Assembly (NCBI RefSeq): GCF_010550245.1
Contig: NZ_JAAGLU010000004.1
Span: forward strand, 62,001-126,000
Length of the DNA stretch: 64,000 bases
Direction of reading: 5' to 3'
Source of the DNA: Streptomyces sp. SID12501
Lineage (GTDB): Bacteria > Actinomycetota > Actinomycetes > Streptomycetales > Streptomycetaceae
The notes under the pieces were generated by a model. That model saw only the letters and a program-made list of their open reading frames with translations. It was not told the origin of the DNA and made no database searches. Of this stretch, positions 1 to 9,024 are shown piece after piece; the stretch's first letter is position 1, and every line of letters begins with the position of its first letter. The position numbers and the translations under genes were made by a program.

Positions 1-1
1 G

Positions 2-361
2 GCGGGCATCGTCGTCGCCAACGACCTGACAGCGCCGGAGAAGGGCGGCTACGCGGTGCTGGTCATGACCCAGAGTTACGGCCTGGAGTTCATGACCGAC
101 AGCGACGGCGACGGACGGCTCGACACGTGGGCGGGCGGTGGTTCCACCTACCACCCGGCGTATCTCAGGCTGACCCGAAACGGCGCCACCTACACCGCGT
201 ACGCCAGTAGGGACGGCGAGACCTGGTCGCAGGTCGGCGCCGCCCAGGTGCCGTCGGCCGCCGGCACCGGCGACGCCGGGATGGTCGCCAGCGCGGCCAA
301 CGTGAACTACCCCGGCGAGAACATCGAAGCCGTCTTCAGCGGATTCGCCGTCACGTCCTGA
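2..361 (+). CDS. C-terminal end of a secreted modular protein (5' end outside the window)
   Basis: The reading frame is open from the left edge of the window and ends with TGA at 359-361, so only the last ~119 residues are seen. They closely match the C-terminal module of the SGNH hydrolase at 5928-8057, including the run GLEFMTDSDGDG followed by LDTWAGGG. The same kind of module in weaker form ends the GH89 protein at 9025-12144. Its position at the head of a run of secreted glycan hydrolases suggests a similar extracellular enzyme or binding module. The catalytic part lies outside the window, so the function cannot be named. The gap to the next gene is 47 bases and the genes are probably cotranscribed. 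Confidence 0.85.
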   Translation, partial: AGIVVANDLTAPEKGGYAVLVMTQSYGLEFMTDSDGDGRLDTWAGGGSTYHPAYLRLTRNGATYTAYASRDGETWSQVGAAQVPSAAGTGDAGMVASAANVNYPGENIEAVFSGFAVTS

Positions 362-408
362 CACCACAGCGCAGGCGCCACTGATCCCCAAGAGAGGGAC
401 CCAGCCCT

Positions 409-2277
409 ATGGCACGTACGTCCTCAGCTGTCGCCGGCTTCGTCGCGGGCGTGGTGGTGGCCGCGAGCACCACCGCGATCGCTGTCAGCGGCACGGCGAC
501 CACCGGCACCGACCTCAACTCCAAAGCCACCACCACCTGGCTGACCGTCAAGGTCGCCGACGCCATGGGCACCAGGGACACCGTCACCTGGGTTCCCACC
601 GGTTCCTTCGCCGACTCCGCGGAAGAGCGGGTCCCGCGCTATCCGATGACCGCCATCCAGGGCAAGGACACCCAGGAGCTGCGGCTCTCCGCCGTGCGCA
701 ACGAGCAGGTCTCCGCGCAACTGGCGATCGCCTCTGGCCACAGCCTCGACGACGTCAAGGCCGTGGTCGGCGACCTCGCCGGGCCCGGCGGCGCGAAGTT
801 GTCCGGTGCGGACACCCAGGTCAGGTTCGTCAAGTACGTGCCGGTACAGCGCTCCAAGAGCGAGGTCGACTGGTCCGCGACCATCGACCAGGTCAGCTCC
901 GCCAAGGAGGTGTCCGGCGACCGCAATCCCGACGTGGTCGGCGACGCGCTCGAGGAGCGGGACTCCGTGGACGTACCCGCGTACGCCGCGCAGCCGCTGT
1001 GGTTCACCTTCCACATTCCCCAGAAGGCCAGGCCGGGCACCTACACAGGCACGGTGAAGGTCAACGCCGACGGCCGTACTCAGGCCAGTTACCCGCTGAC
1101 CATCGAGGTGGCGGACGCGAGCGTGCCCGACCCGAAGGACTACGACTTCTTCCTCGACGTGTGGGCGCAGCCGGAGACGATCGCCAAGAACCACGGCGTC
1201 AAGCTCTGGTCCGACCAGCACTGGAAGCTGATCGAGAAGTACGACCGTGACCTGGCCTCGCGCGGCCAGAAGGTCATCAACACCACCATCGTCGACAACC
1301 CGTGGCACCACCAGTGGTCGCTCGGCACCCGGCAGTCGCAGACGGCCACGCCGTACACCAGCATGGTGGGCTGGAAGTGGAACGGAAAGACGTTCGCCTT
1401 CGACTTCGGCCGCTGGGACAAGTACGTCCGGACCGCCAGACTCTCCGGTCTAGGGCCCGACATCGGCGCCTTCTCCATGCTGGCGTTCCAGGACCAGGAG
1501 CACCTCACCTACACCGACACCAGCACCGGCAGGACCGTCTACGAGAACGTCGATCTGGGCGGCAGCCGCTGGCGGGAGGCCTGGGGAGCGTTCCTGCCCG
1601 CCTTCGAGAAGCACCTGAAGGCGAAGGGCTGGCTGGAGGACACCTGGTTGTCCTTCGACGAGCGGCCCATCAACACCATGACGGTCGTCAAGAACTTCGT
1701 CCACGAGGTCGCGCCGGTCTTCGACGACCGTATCTCCGTGGCCGGTTCGATCAGCACGGAAGGCGTCGCGTCCAATCTGTCCGTCGACTGGGGCGGCATC
1801 GACGCGATGACGAAAGAGAAGGTGGCCGAGCGGCGCAAGGCCGGAAAGATCACGACCTTCTACGTGTACGGGGAACCGGCCCACCCCAACACGCTGGCGT
1901 TCTCGCCCGCCGTCGAGTCGCGGATGCTGCCGTGGATCTCCGCCCAGCGGAACCTGGACGGCTTCCTGCGCTGGTCGTACAACAGCTGGACCAGCGACCC
2001 CTTCAACCAGCCGGTGCACATCTTCACGCAAGGAGACGAGTACCTGGTCTACCCGGGCAAGGACGGCCCGATGTCCAGCATCCGCTGGGAGCAGCTGAAG
2101 GAGGGCGTCGAGGACTACGAACTCATCGCCGAGCTGCGGAAGAAGGACGGCGGCACCGACAGCGCCGCCTTGACCGAGGCCCTCACCACCGCGACGCGCA
2201 ACCTCGACGGCCGGACGAAGGACATGGGCGACATCGAGACCGCGCGGGCGGCCGTCGTGAAGGGGCTGACGTCATGA
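409..2277 (+). CDS. Secreted GH123-like (DUF4091) glycoside hydrolase
   Basis: This 622-residue protein starts with a signal peptide (residues ~1-28, an alanine/valine-rich core). An N-terminal beta domain (~60-235) precedes a DUF4091/GH123-type barrel (~240-600). The motif WLSFDERP near residue 420 supplies the adjacent Asp-Glu pair that GH123 enzymes use for substrate-assisted catalysis on N-acetyl-beta-galactosaminides. The terminal helix WEQLKEGVEDYELI is also typical of DUF4091. A purine-rich stretch near 391-399 is a weak ribosome binding site. Its stop overlaps the ATG of the GH35 gene by four bases (ATGA), indicating translational coupling. Family assignment is firm; the exact sugar specificity (beta-GalNAc or similar) is inferred. 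Confidence 0.85.
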   Translation: MARTSSAVAGFVAGVVVAASTTAIAVSGTATTGTDLNSKATTTWLTVKVADAMGTRDTVTWVPTGSFADSAEERVPRYPMTAIQGKDTQELRLSAVRNEQVSAQLAIASGHSLDDVKAVVGDLAGPGGAKLSGADTQVRFVKYVPVQRSKSEVDWSATIDQVSSAKEVSGDRNPDVVGDALEERDSVDVPAYAAQPLWFTFHIPQKARPGTYTGTVKVNADGRTQASYPLTIEVADASVPDPKDYDFFLDVWAQPETIAKNHGVKLWSDQHWKLIEKYDRDLASRGQKVINTTIVDNPWHHQWSLGTRQSQTATPYTSMVGWKWNGKTFAFDFGRWDKYVRTARLSGLGPDIGAFSMLAFQDQEHLTYTDTSTGRTVYENVDLGGSRWREAWGAFLPAFEKHLKAKGWLEDTWLSFDERPINTMTVVKNFVHEVAPVFDDRISVAGSISTEGVASNLSVDWGGIDAMTKEKVAERRKAGKITTFYVYGEPAHPNTLAFSPAVESRMLPWISAQRNLDGFLRWSYNSWTSDPFNQPVHIFTQGDEYLVYPGKDGPMSSIRWEQLKEGVEDYELIAELRKKDGGTDSAALTEALTTATRNLDGRTKDMGDIETARAAVVKGLTS

Positions 2278-5200
2278 GGGTGAAGTGGAAGTCCCTGCTG
2301 CTCGCCACAGCCCTGACTGTCATGCCCCTGACCGGTACGCCATGTCGCTGCGGCACCCGTCCAGGCTGAGCCCGAGGCGGCCCCGCACACCGTCACCTAC
2401 GACCAGTACTCCGTGCAGGTCGACGGCAAGCCCCTGTATCTCTGGGGCGCCGAGTTCCACTACTTCCGGCTGCCCAGCCCCGACGCGTGGCGCGACGTGC
2501 TGCAAAAGATCAAGGCGGGCGGATTCAACGCGGTCTCGCTCTACTTCGACTGGGGCTACCACTCCCCCAAGCCCGGCTCGTACGACTTCACCGGCATCCG
2601 TGACGTGGAGCGGCTGCTCGACGAGGCCGAGCGCGCGGGGCTGTATGTGATCGCCCGCCCGGGCCCGTACATCAACGCGGAGGTCTCCGGCGGCGGCATG
2701 CCCGCCTGGCGGTCGACGCAGGGCGGCGTGAACCGCACCTCCGAGCCGGAGTACATGCAGGCAGCCCGGGAGTGGATGAGCCGGATCAACCCGATCATCG
2801 CCCGGCACCAACTCACGCGCGGCAAAGGGTCGGTGATTCTCTATCAGGTCGAGAACGAGTACCAGGGCGGCCGGCACGACGCCGACTACATGCAGACCCT
2901 CATCGACTGGGCGAAGGACGACGGCATCGACGTGCCCACCTTCGTCAACGACGGTGGTGCCAACCGGAACTGGGTGAGCGGCAAGGGCGCCCCCGACATC
3001 TACGGCTTCGACACCTACCCGCAGGGCTTCGACTGCGAGGACCCCGACAACTGGAAGAACCTGCCCGACTATTCGTACGTCAACGAGTGGAAGCCCGAGT
3101 CCCCGCTGATCATCCCCGAGGCGCAGGGCGGCGCCTTCGACCCGTGGGGCGGCACCGGATACAAGGACTGCGCGAAACTCACCGGCACCGACTTCACCCG
3201 GGTGTTCAGCAAGATGAACATCGCCGCCGGGGTGAGCGGCCAGTCCTTCTACATGACGTACGGCGGCACCAACTGGGGCTGGCTCGCCGACCCCAACGCC
3301 GTCTACACGTCGTACGACTACGGCGCCCCGATCAACGAGTCCCGCCAACTGACCGACAAATACCAGGAGTTCAAGCGCCTCGGGTACATGGTCAACTCGG
3401 TGACCTCGCTGGCGCGCACCGACAAGGCCGAGGCGCCGACCCCGTCCGACGACGCCCTGCGCATCGACCGGCGCGTCAACCCCGACGACGGCACCCAGTT
3501 CTTCACCGTCCGGCATGCCGACACCCGGGTGAAGGACAGGGACGAGACCACCCTGTCGCTGAAGGGCGCGGACGGCGACTACCCGCGCGTACCGCAGCAG
3601 GGAACGATCACGGTCGACGGCCGCGACGCCAAACTCCTCGTCGCCGATTACGACTTGAGCGAGAACCACCGGCTCGTCTACTCCACCTCGGAGATCATGA
3701 CGCACGCCCGGATCGGCGACCGGGACGTGGCCCTGCTGTACGGGCGTGCGGGCGAGACCGGCGAGACCGTGCTGCGGTACGCCGAGCGGCCCGAGGTCAC
3801 CGTCCTGGACGATGACGTCACCACCGCCTGGGACGCCGAACGCGGTGACCTGCGCCTGAACTACACACACAAAGGCCTGGCCCGCGTGCTGGTGAACGGC
3901 CTGGAGCTGCTGATCGCCGACACCGCCGAGACCGCCCACTGGTGGCGGCAGGACACCACCGCGGGCCCGGTCCTCGTACGCGGCCCGTCCCTCGTCCGTA
4001 CGGCCGAACTGGCGCACGGCACCCTGAAGTTGACCGGCGACTCCACCAAAGCCGCGCAGATCGAGGTCATCGCGGACGCCGGAGAGGTGACCTGGAACGG
4101 CCGCAAGGCCGACGTCACCGCGGCTCCGCGTCCGGTCCGGCTGCCGGCGCTGACGACGTGGAAGTACAAGGAGGAGGCGCCGGAGTCCGCCCCCGGTTTC
4201 GACGACTCCGCCTGGACCACCGCCGACCACCTCACCGCCAGCAACCCGGACCTGGCAGGGTCTCTGCCGGTCCTCGCGATGGACGAGTACGGCTACCACC
4301 ACGGCAACGTCTGGTACCGGGGCCGGTTCAGGACGACCGGCCGCGCGACCGCGCTCGCACTCGACGCCAAGACCGGTTCGGCCGGCCAGTACGCGGTATG
4401 GCTCAACGGCCGCTATCTCGGCAGCTCCGGCAACGGCGCGCACACCTTCGACATTCCGGCGGACACGCTGAGGGATGACGGGTCCGGCGGGGACAACGTC
4501 CTGTCCGTCCTCGTGGAGAACGCGGGTCACAACGAGGAATGGGGCCACGACTACTCCAAGGAGCCGCGCGGTCTGCTCGGCGCCGAGGTGATCGGCGGGG
4601 CCTCCACCCTCACCTGAAAGATCCAGGGCAACCGGGGCGGCGAGAACCCGGTCGACACCGCCCGCGGCCCGTACAACAACGGCGGACTCTACGGGGAGCG
4701 GGCCGACTGGTCGCTGCCGGGATACTCCGACGGCAGCTGGAAAGCCACCTCCCTCCCCCAGCAGACCGGGAAGAGCGAGCCGGGCGTGCGCTGGTACCGC
4801 ACCTCCGCCCGGCTGGACCTGCCGCAGGGGCAGGACAACGCGATCGCGCTCGACCTGGCCGAAGCCGCAGCCGGCAGCACCGGCTACCGTGCCCAGATAT
4901 TCGTCAACGGCTGGCTGATCGGCCGCTATCTGCCGGACACCGGACCCCAGACACGGTTCGTCGTCCCCAAGGGCATCCTGCGCGAGCAGGGCAGCAACAC
5001 CGTCGCCCTGGCCGTGTGGTCCACCGAGGCCGGTGCGGGCCCGGGTTCGGTGAAACTGGTCGACGCCGGCGCCTCAGCGGGCGGGATCAAGGTCGGTGCG
5101 GTGGCCGCGCCGTCGTACGACGCCACGACGTACGCCATGGCGGCCTCCGGCGCCCGTGTCGAGGTCGACGCCGAACCGTTCCTGAGCACCTCAACCGCCG

Positions 5201-5928
5201 CCAGGGTCCCCGTCACGCTCAGCGTGCCGAAGGACACGCCGACCGTCCGGGACGTCGAGCTGGCGCTCAAGGTCCCGGACGGCTGGACCGCGACTACCGA
5301 CGACCGCATCCGTTTCGACCGGGTCCGGCCGGGCGGCAAGGTGACCGCCGTCTACACCGTCACCCCGCCCGGCGACCCGGTTCACTACGCCGTCCTGTCC
5401 GCGACCGCCCAGCTCACCCGGTCCGGCCGTCAGGGCACCGTCACCGGGATACGGGCCGTGCAGGTACCGCCGCCGGGACTGTCCGCCGACGCGTTCCTCA
5501 GCGACCTGACCCTGGTCAAGGCGGTCAACGGCTGGGGGCCGGTGGAGAGGGACATCTCGAACGGGGAGTCCGCGGCCGGCGACGGGCGCCCCCTGAGCAT
5601 CAGTGGGGACACGTACGCCAAGGGTCTCGGCGTCCACGCGAACAGCCAGGTCCGGGTCTATCTCGGCGGCGGCTGCACCCGCTTCACCGCGACCGCCGGG
5701 CTGGACGACGAGGTCGGCGACAGCGGCAGCGTCACCTTCCAGGTGGTCGCCGACGGCCGCTCCCTCACCACGACCCCGGTGGTGCGCGGCTCCGACGGCG
5801 GCACCGACATCTACGTGGACGTGACCGGCGCCCGCTGGCTGAACCTGCTGGTCGACGGGGACGGCGATGTCTCCTCGGACCACGCCGACTGGGCCGGCGC
5901 CCGGCTGAGCTGTAAGGACGGTGCCTGA
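2274..5928 (+). pseudogene. GH35 beta-galactosidase, interrupted by a frameshift and a Trp-to-stop change
   Basis: The natural start is the ATG at 2274, overlapping the previous stop, which begins a signal peptide (MRVKWKSLLLATAL). This frame ends at 2369. The mature protein continues in another frame with AAAPVQAEPEAAPHT from about 2350, so a frameshift lies between 2329 and 2369. The GH35 domain then runs from ~2413, with acid/base Glu in VENEYQGG and a likely nucleophile in IIPEAQGG. At 4615-4617 a TGA stands where relatives have Trp in a WKIQGN motif. The same frame continues without other stops through beta-galactosidase sandwich domains, a NEW3-type domain and an NPCBM-like domain (~5490-5920) to 5928. 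Restored, it would be ~1,218 residues. If both defects are real the gene is dead, or yields an unsecreted 734-residue fragment from 2413. Confidence 0.85.
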
Positions 5929-8057
5929 TGCCTCGACGGAGGAAATTCACTGCCCTTGCGGCGGTGGCCGTGGCGGCCGTCCTGGCGGCCCTGCTTCCGG
6001 CGAGTGCTGCCGAAGCGGGGGCCGAACAGCAAGGCTGGTTGGGGAGTTGGGCGACCGCGCAGCACGCGTCGTACGACCCGGGCACTTCTGAGGTGACCGT
6101 TCGGATCCCGGTGCACGTCAGTGCGGGCGGAACGAGTGTCCGGATCCGGCTGACCAATGGGTTCACCGACCAGCCGGTGACGATCGGACACGCGACCGTG
6201 GGTCGGCGCGCGAGCGGCTCGTCCGTGTCCGACCCTCGCGATCTGACGTTCGCCGACAAGGGCGAAGTGACCATCCCGGCCGGAGGTCAGGCGGCCAGCG
6301 ACGGGGTGCGGATTCCCGTGGCCGCCCGCAGCGACCTGGTGGTCAGCCTGTACTTCCCCGGCAGGCTCACCCATGTCAGCCAGCACTGGATGGGCCTCCA
6401 GACCGTCTACTGGACGCCCGACGGCGGCGGCGACCACGCCGGGGATGCCGGCGGCGACGCGTTCACCACGACCGACTCCACCTTCCCGTTCCTCACCGGT
6501 GTCGACGTGCGAGGCGGGCCGGCGCGAGGCTCGGTGGTCGCGCTCGGCGACTCCATCACCGACGGGGCCTCCTCCGCATCGAGCGCCAACCGGCGCTGGC
6601 CCGACTATCTGGCGGCTCGCCTGTCGGCCTGCGCCACCCCCGCCGGAGTGCTGAACGCGGGCATCAGCGGCAACCGCATCACGGCCGGCACCGACGGCAA
6701 CCCGTCGGCGCCGGAGCGGCTGGAGCGCGATGTGCTGTCCCAGCCGGGCGCCCGGACGGTGGTCCTCTTCGAGGGCGTCAACGACCTCAGTTGGGGCGGC
6801 GCCACCGGTGACCAGGTGATCGACGGCATGAAAGGGATCGTGCGGCGGGCCCACGCACGTGGGCTGCGGGTGATCGGCGCGACCGTGGTCCCGTATCGCG
6901 GCTGGGGCGACTGGTGGACCGAGGCCAAGGAGGCCGACCGGCAGAAGGTCAACACCTTCGTGCGCGACGGTGGCGTCTTCGACGGCTACGCCGACTTCGA
7001 CAAGGCTGTCCGGGATCCGGACGACCCCACCCGCTACGGCGCCGCGTTCGACTCCTGTGACCATCTGCACCCCAACGACACCGGGATGAAGGCGTTCGCC
7101 GACGCCGTCGACCTCGCCGGCCTCGGGGTGGCCCACGACTGCCCCTCGGCCCGCGTCCGGCTCACCCCGTACCACCCGAGCCTGCCAGCCGGCCGTGCCA
7201 CGGATGTCATCACGACCGTCACCAACACCGGCCGCAAGGCGGTCACCCGGGTCACCACCGCGCTGCGCCTGCCGGCCGGCTGGACCGTCGAGGCGGAAGG
7301 GAACCCGGGCGTCGACTCCCTTGTCCCCGGCGGTAGTCACACCGTCACCTGGCGCGTCACACCGTCCACCGACGCGATATGGGGGCCGTACGACATAGGG
7401 GTACGCACCTCCTACCGACAGGCCGGCCGGACGCGCCTCGACACCGACAGCGTGGGCGCCGACGTCACCCCCGTCCCGTCCGCCGTACGGCCCCCCTACC
7501 GAACGTTCGCCACTGCGGACGACGCCCAATTCGCGCAGAACGACAAGCAGTTCGCGATCTGGGCCGGCGGTCAGGACCTGGCCGGATGGAAGGACGAGAA
7601 GGCCGCCATTCACCTGCCGGACGCCGTACCCGCCTCGGGCAGCCTCACCGCCCGCCTCGTCGGCCAGACCGGCAGCGGACCCTCCGCGAAGGCCGGGATC
7701 GCCGTCGCCAACGACCTCACCGCGCCGGAGAAGGGCGGCTACGGCGTCCTGACCATGTCGAAGTCGTACGGCCTGGAGTTCATGACCGACAGCGACGGCG
7801 ACGGACACCTCGACACCTGGGCCGGCGGCGGCGTCTCCACCCACCCCGCGTGGCTGCGGCTGGTCCGCGCCGGCACCACCTACACCGCCTACAGCAGCAC
7901 CAACAACGGGCTCGCGTGGAACGAGATCGCGAGCGTGACCGTGCCCTCCGCGACCGGCTTCCTGGACGCCGGCGTGGTGGCGAGTGCCGTGAACCTCAAC
8001 CACCCCGGTACGACGGTCCGGGCCGTGTTCGACCACTTCACCGTGGAGGTGTCATGA
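5928..8057 (+). CDS. Secreted SGNH/GDSL esterase with NEW3 and C-terminal carbohydrate module
   Basis: The protein has 709 residues with a signal peptide at 1-28 (ALAAVAVAAVLAALLPASA). SGNH blocks are clear: GDSITDG (Ser), GISGNR (Gly), GVND (Asn) and DHLHPND (Asp-His). This kind of enzyme removes acyl groups from carbohydrates or lipids; in this cluster a glycan O-acetyl esterase role is likely but inferred. A NEW3-like domain follows (~415-500), then a C-terminal module (~530-709) matching the partial gene at the left edge. The ATG overlaps the GH35 stop by one base (TGATG), and its own stop overlaps the next ATG by four, so it sits inside the operon. Confidence 0.9.
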   Translation: MPRRRKFTALAAVAVAAVLAALLPASAAEAGAEQQGWLGSWATAQHASYDPGTSEVTVRIPVHVSAGGTSVRIRLTNGFTDQPVTIGHATVGRRASGSSVSDPRDLTFADKGEVTIPAGGQAASDGVRIPVAARSDLVVSLYFPGRLTHVSQHWMGLQTVYWTPDGGGDHAGDAGGDAFTTTDSTFPFLTGVDVRGGPARGSVVALGDSITDGASSASSANRRWPDYLAARLSACATPAGVLNAGISGNRITAGTDGNPSAPERLERDVLSQPGARTVVLFEGVNDLSWGGATGDQVIDGMKGIVRRAHARGLRVIGATVVPYRGWGDWWTEAKEADRQKVNTFVRDGGVFDGYADFDKAVRDPDDPTRYGAAFDSCDHLHPNDTGMKAFADAVDLAGLGVAHDCPSARVRLTPYHPSLPAGRATDVITTVTNTGRKAVTRVTTALRLPAGWTVEAEGNPGVDSLVPGGSHTVTWRVTPSTDAIWGPYDIGVRTSYRQAGRTRLDTDSVGADVTPVPSAVRPPYRTFATADDAQFAQNDKQFAIWAGGQDLAGWKDEKAAIHLPDAVPASGSLTARLVGQTGSGPSAKAGIAVANDLTAPEKGGYGVLTMSKSYGLEFMTDSDGDGHLDTWAGGGVSTHPAWLRLVRAGTTYTAYSSTNNGLAWNEIASVTVPSATGFLDAGVVASAVNLNHPGTTVRAVFDHFTVEVS

Positions 8058-9004
8058 ACACCCATCGCCCCGAGAACTCCTACCGCCCCGGGGAGGACTT
8101 CCTCCCTCCGCGCGTCTCGCTCACCGTCACCCCGCCCGCACCCGAGCCGGGCAAGGCCGTGACCCTGACCGCCACACTCACCAACACCACCGGGATCGCG
8201 CTGCGCGCCGCCGTGCTCTACCTCGCCGTGGACGACACCGGGAAACCGAGCAGCCTGGACACCCTCGCCCCCGGACGGTCGGTGACCCGCACCTGGCGGA
8301 CCCGGCTCGCCGACGATGCCGAGGGCCGGATCGTGTTCACCGCGCACGCCCTCTTCGACGTGCACCGGCACGGCTCCGACTGCACCCGCGCCAGTTCCTC
8401 CGTCACGATGCCGTCCCGCTCACTGCCCGGGGCGTTCGACAACGCGGGGATCGCCTCCGACGACGCCCTCACCGCCGCGAACATCGACGGCTCCAACTCC
8501 AGTCTGTCCGCCGAGGCGTTGGCGTCGGCGGGGCTGACCCCGGGTGCCGCGGTCACGTACGACGGGGTGCCCTTCACCTGGCCGGACACCCGGCCCGGGA
8601 GCAAGGACAACGTCGTCTCCTCCGGCCAGCGTGTGCTGCTGTCCGGCTCCGGTTCCCGGCTGTCCTTCCTCGGCACCAGCACCTGGGGCGAAGGCAAGGG
8701 CGACGGCAAGGTCGTCTACACGGACGGAACCGAACAGGCGTTCTCGGTCGCTGTACCCGACTGGTACGGGGCGAGTTCCTCCGCCGCGGTGGTGCTGCCC
8801 TACCGCCACATCGCCACCGGCCGGGACGACAACCCGGTGAGCCTGTTCACCTTCGGCGTCGATCTGGCGGCCGGCAAGGAACTGAGCTCCCTGGTCCTGC
8901 CCAAGGTCAGCGACAGCCTCCAGGCGGGCGTCCCCGCCCTGCACCTCTTCGCCATGACGATCACCACGAGTACAACCACCACGTCGACCACGTCGACCAA
9001 CTGA
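8054..9004 (+). CDS. NEW3/CARDB-type protein with a sugar-binding-like C-terminal domain
   Basis: The 316-residue product contains an N-terminal Ig-like domain (LTVTPPAPEPGKAVTLTATL, ~18-115) like the NEW3 modules of its neighbours. A second domain (~130-305, FDNAGIASDDALTAANIDG and VLLSGSGS) resembles a module seen in Streptomyces secreted glycosidases. The tail is almost only Thr and Ser. No catalytic motif is visible and there is no signal peptide, although every neighbour is secreted. The ATG at 8054 overlaps the esterase stop and is the only start without a long gap, so it may be exported with a partner or be a detached domain of a larger ancestor. Function is unknown. Confidence 0.7.
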   Translation: MNTHRPENSYRPGEDFLPPRVSLTVTPPAPEPGKAVTLTATLTNTTGIALRAAVLYLAVDDTGKPSSLDTLAPGRSVTRTWRTRLADDAEGRIVFTAHALFDVHRHGSDCTRASSSVTMPSRSLPGAFDNAGIASDDALTAANIDGSNSSLSAEALASAGLTPGAAVTYDGVPFTWPDTRPGSKDNVVSSGQRVLLSGSGSRLSFLGTSTWGEGKGDGKVVYTDGTEQAFSVAVPDWYGASSSAAVVLPYRHIATGRDDNPVSLFTFGVDLAAGKELSSLVLPKVSDSLQAGVPALHLFAMTITTSTTTTSTTSTN

Positions 9005-9024
9005 GCTCTGCCGGAAGGACGTTC

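Noticed and set aside
2320..4548. 742-codon minus-strand frame opposite the GH35 gene
   Set aside because: The plus strand codes for a clear GH35 protein here; the antisense product is Val/Gly/Arg-rich noise.
4615..4617. TGA read as selenocysteine in the GH35 gene
   Set aside because: The family has Trp here, no SECIS-like stem is evident just after it, and the sister lesion in GH89 is TAG.
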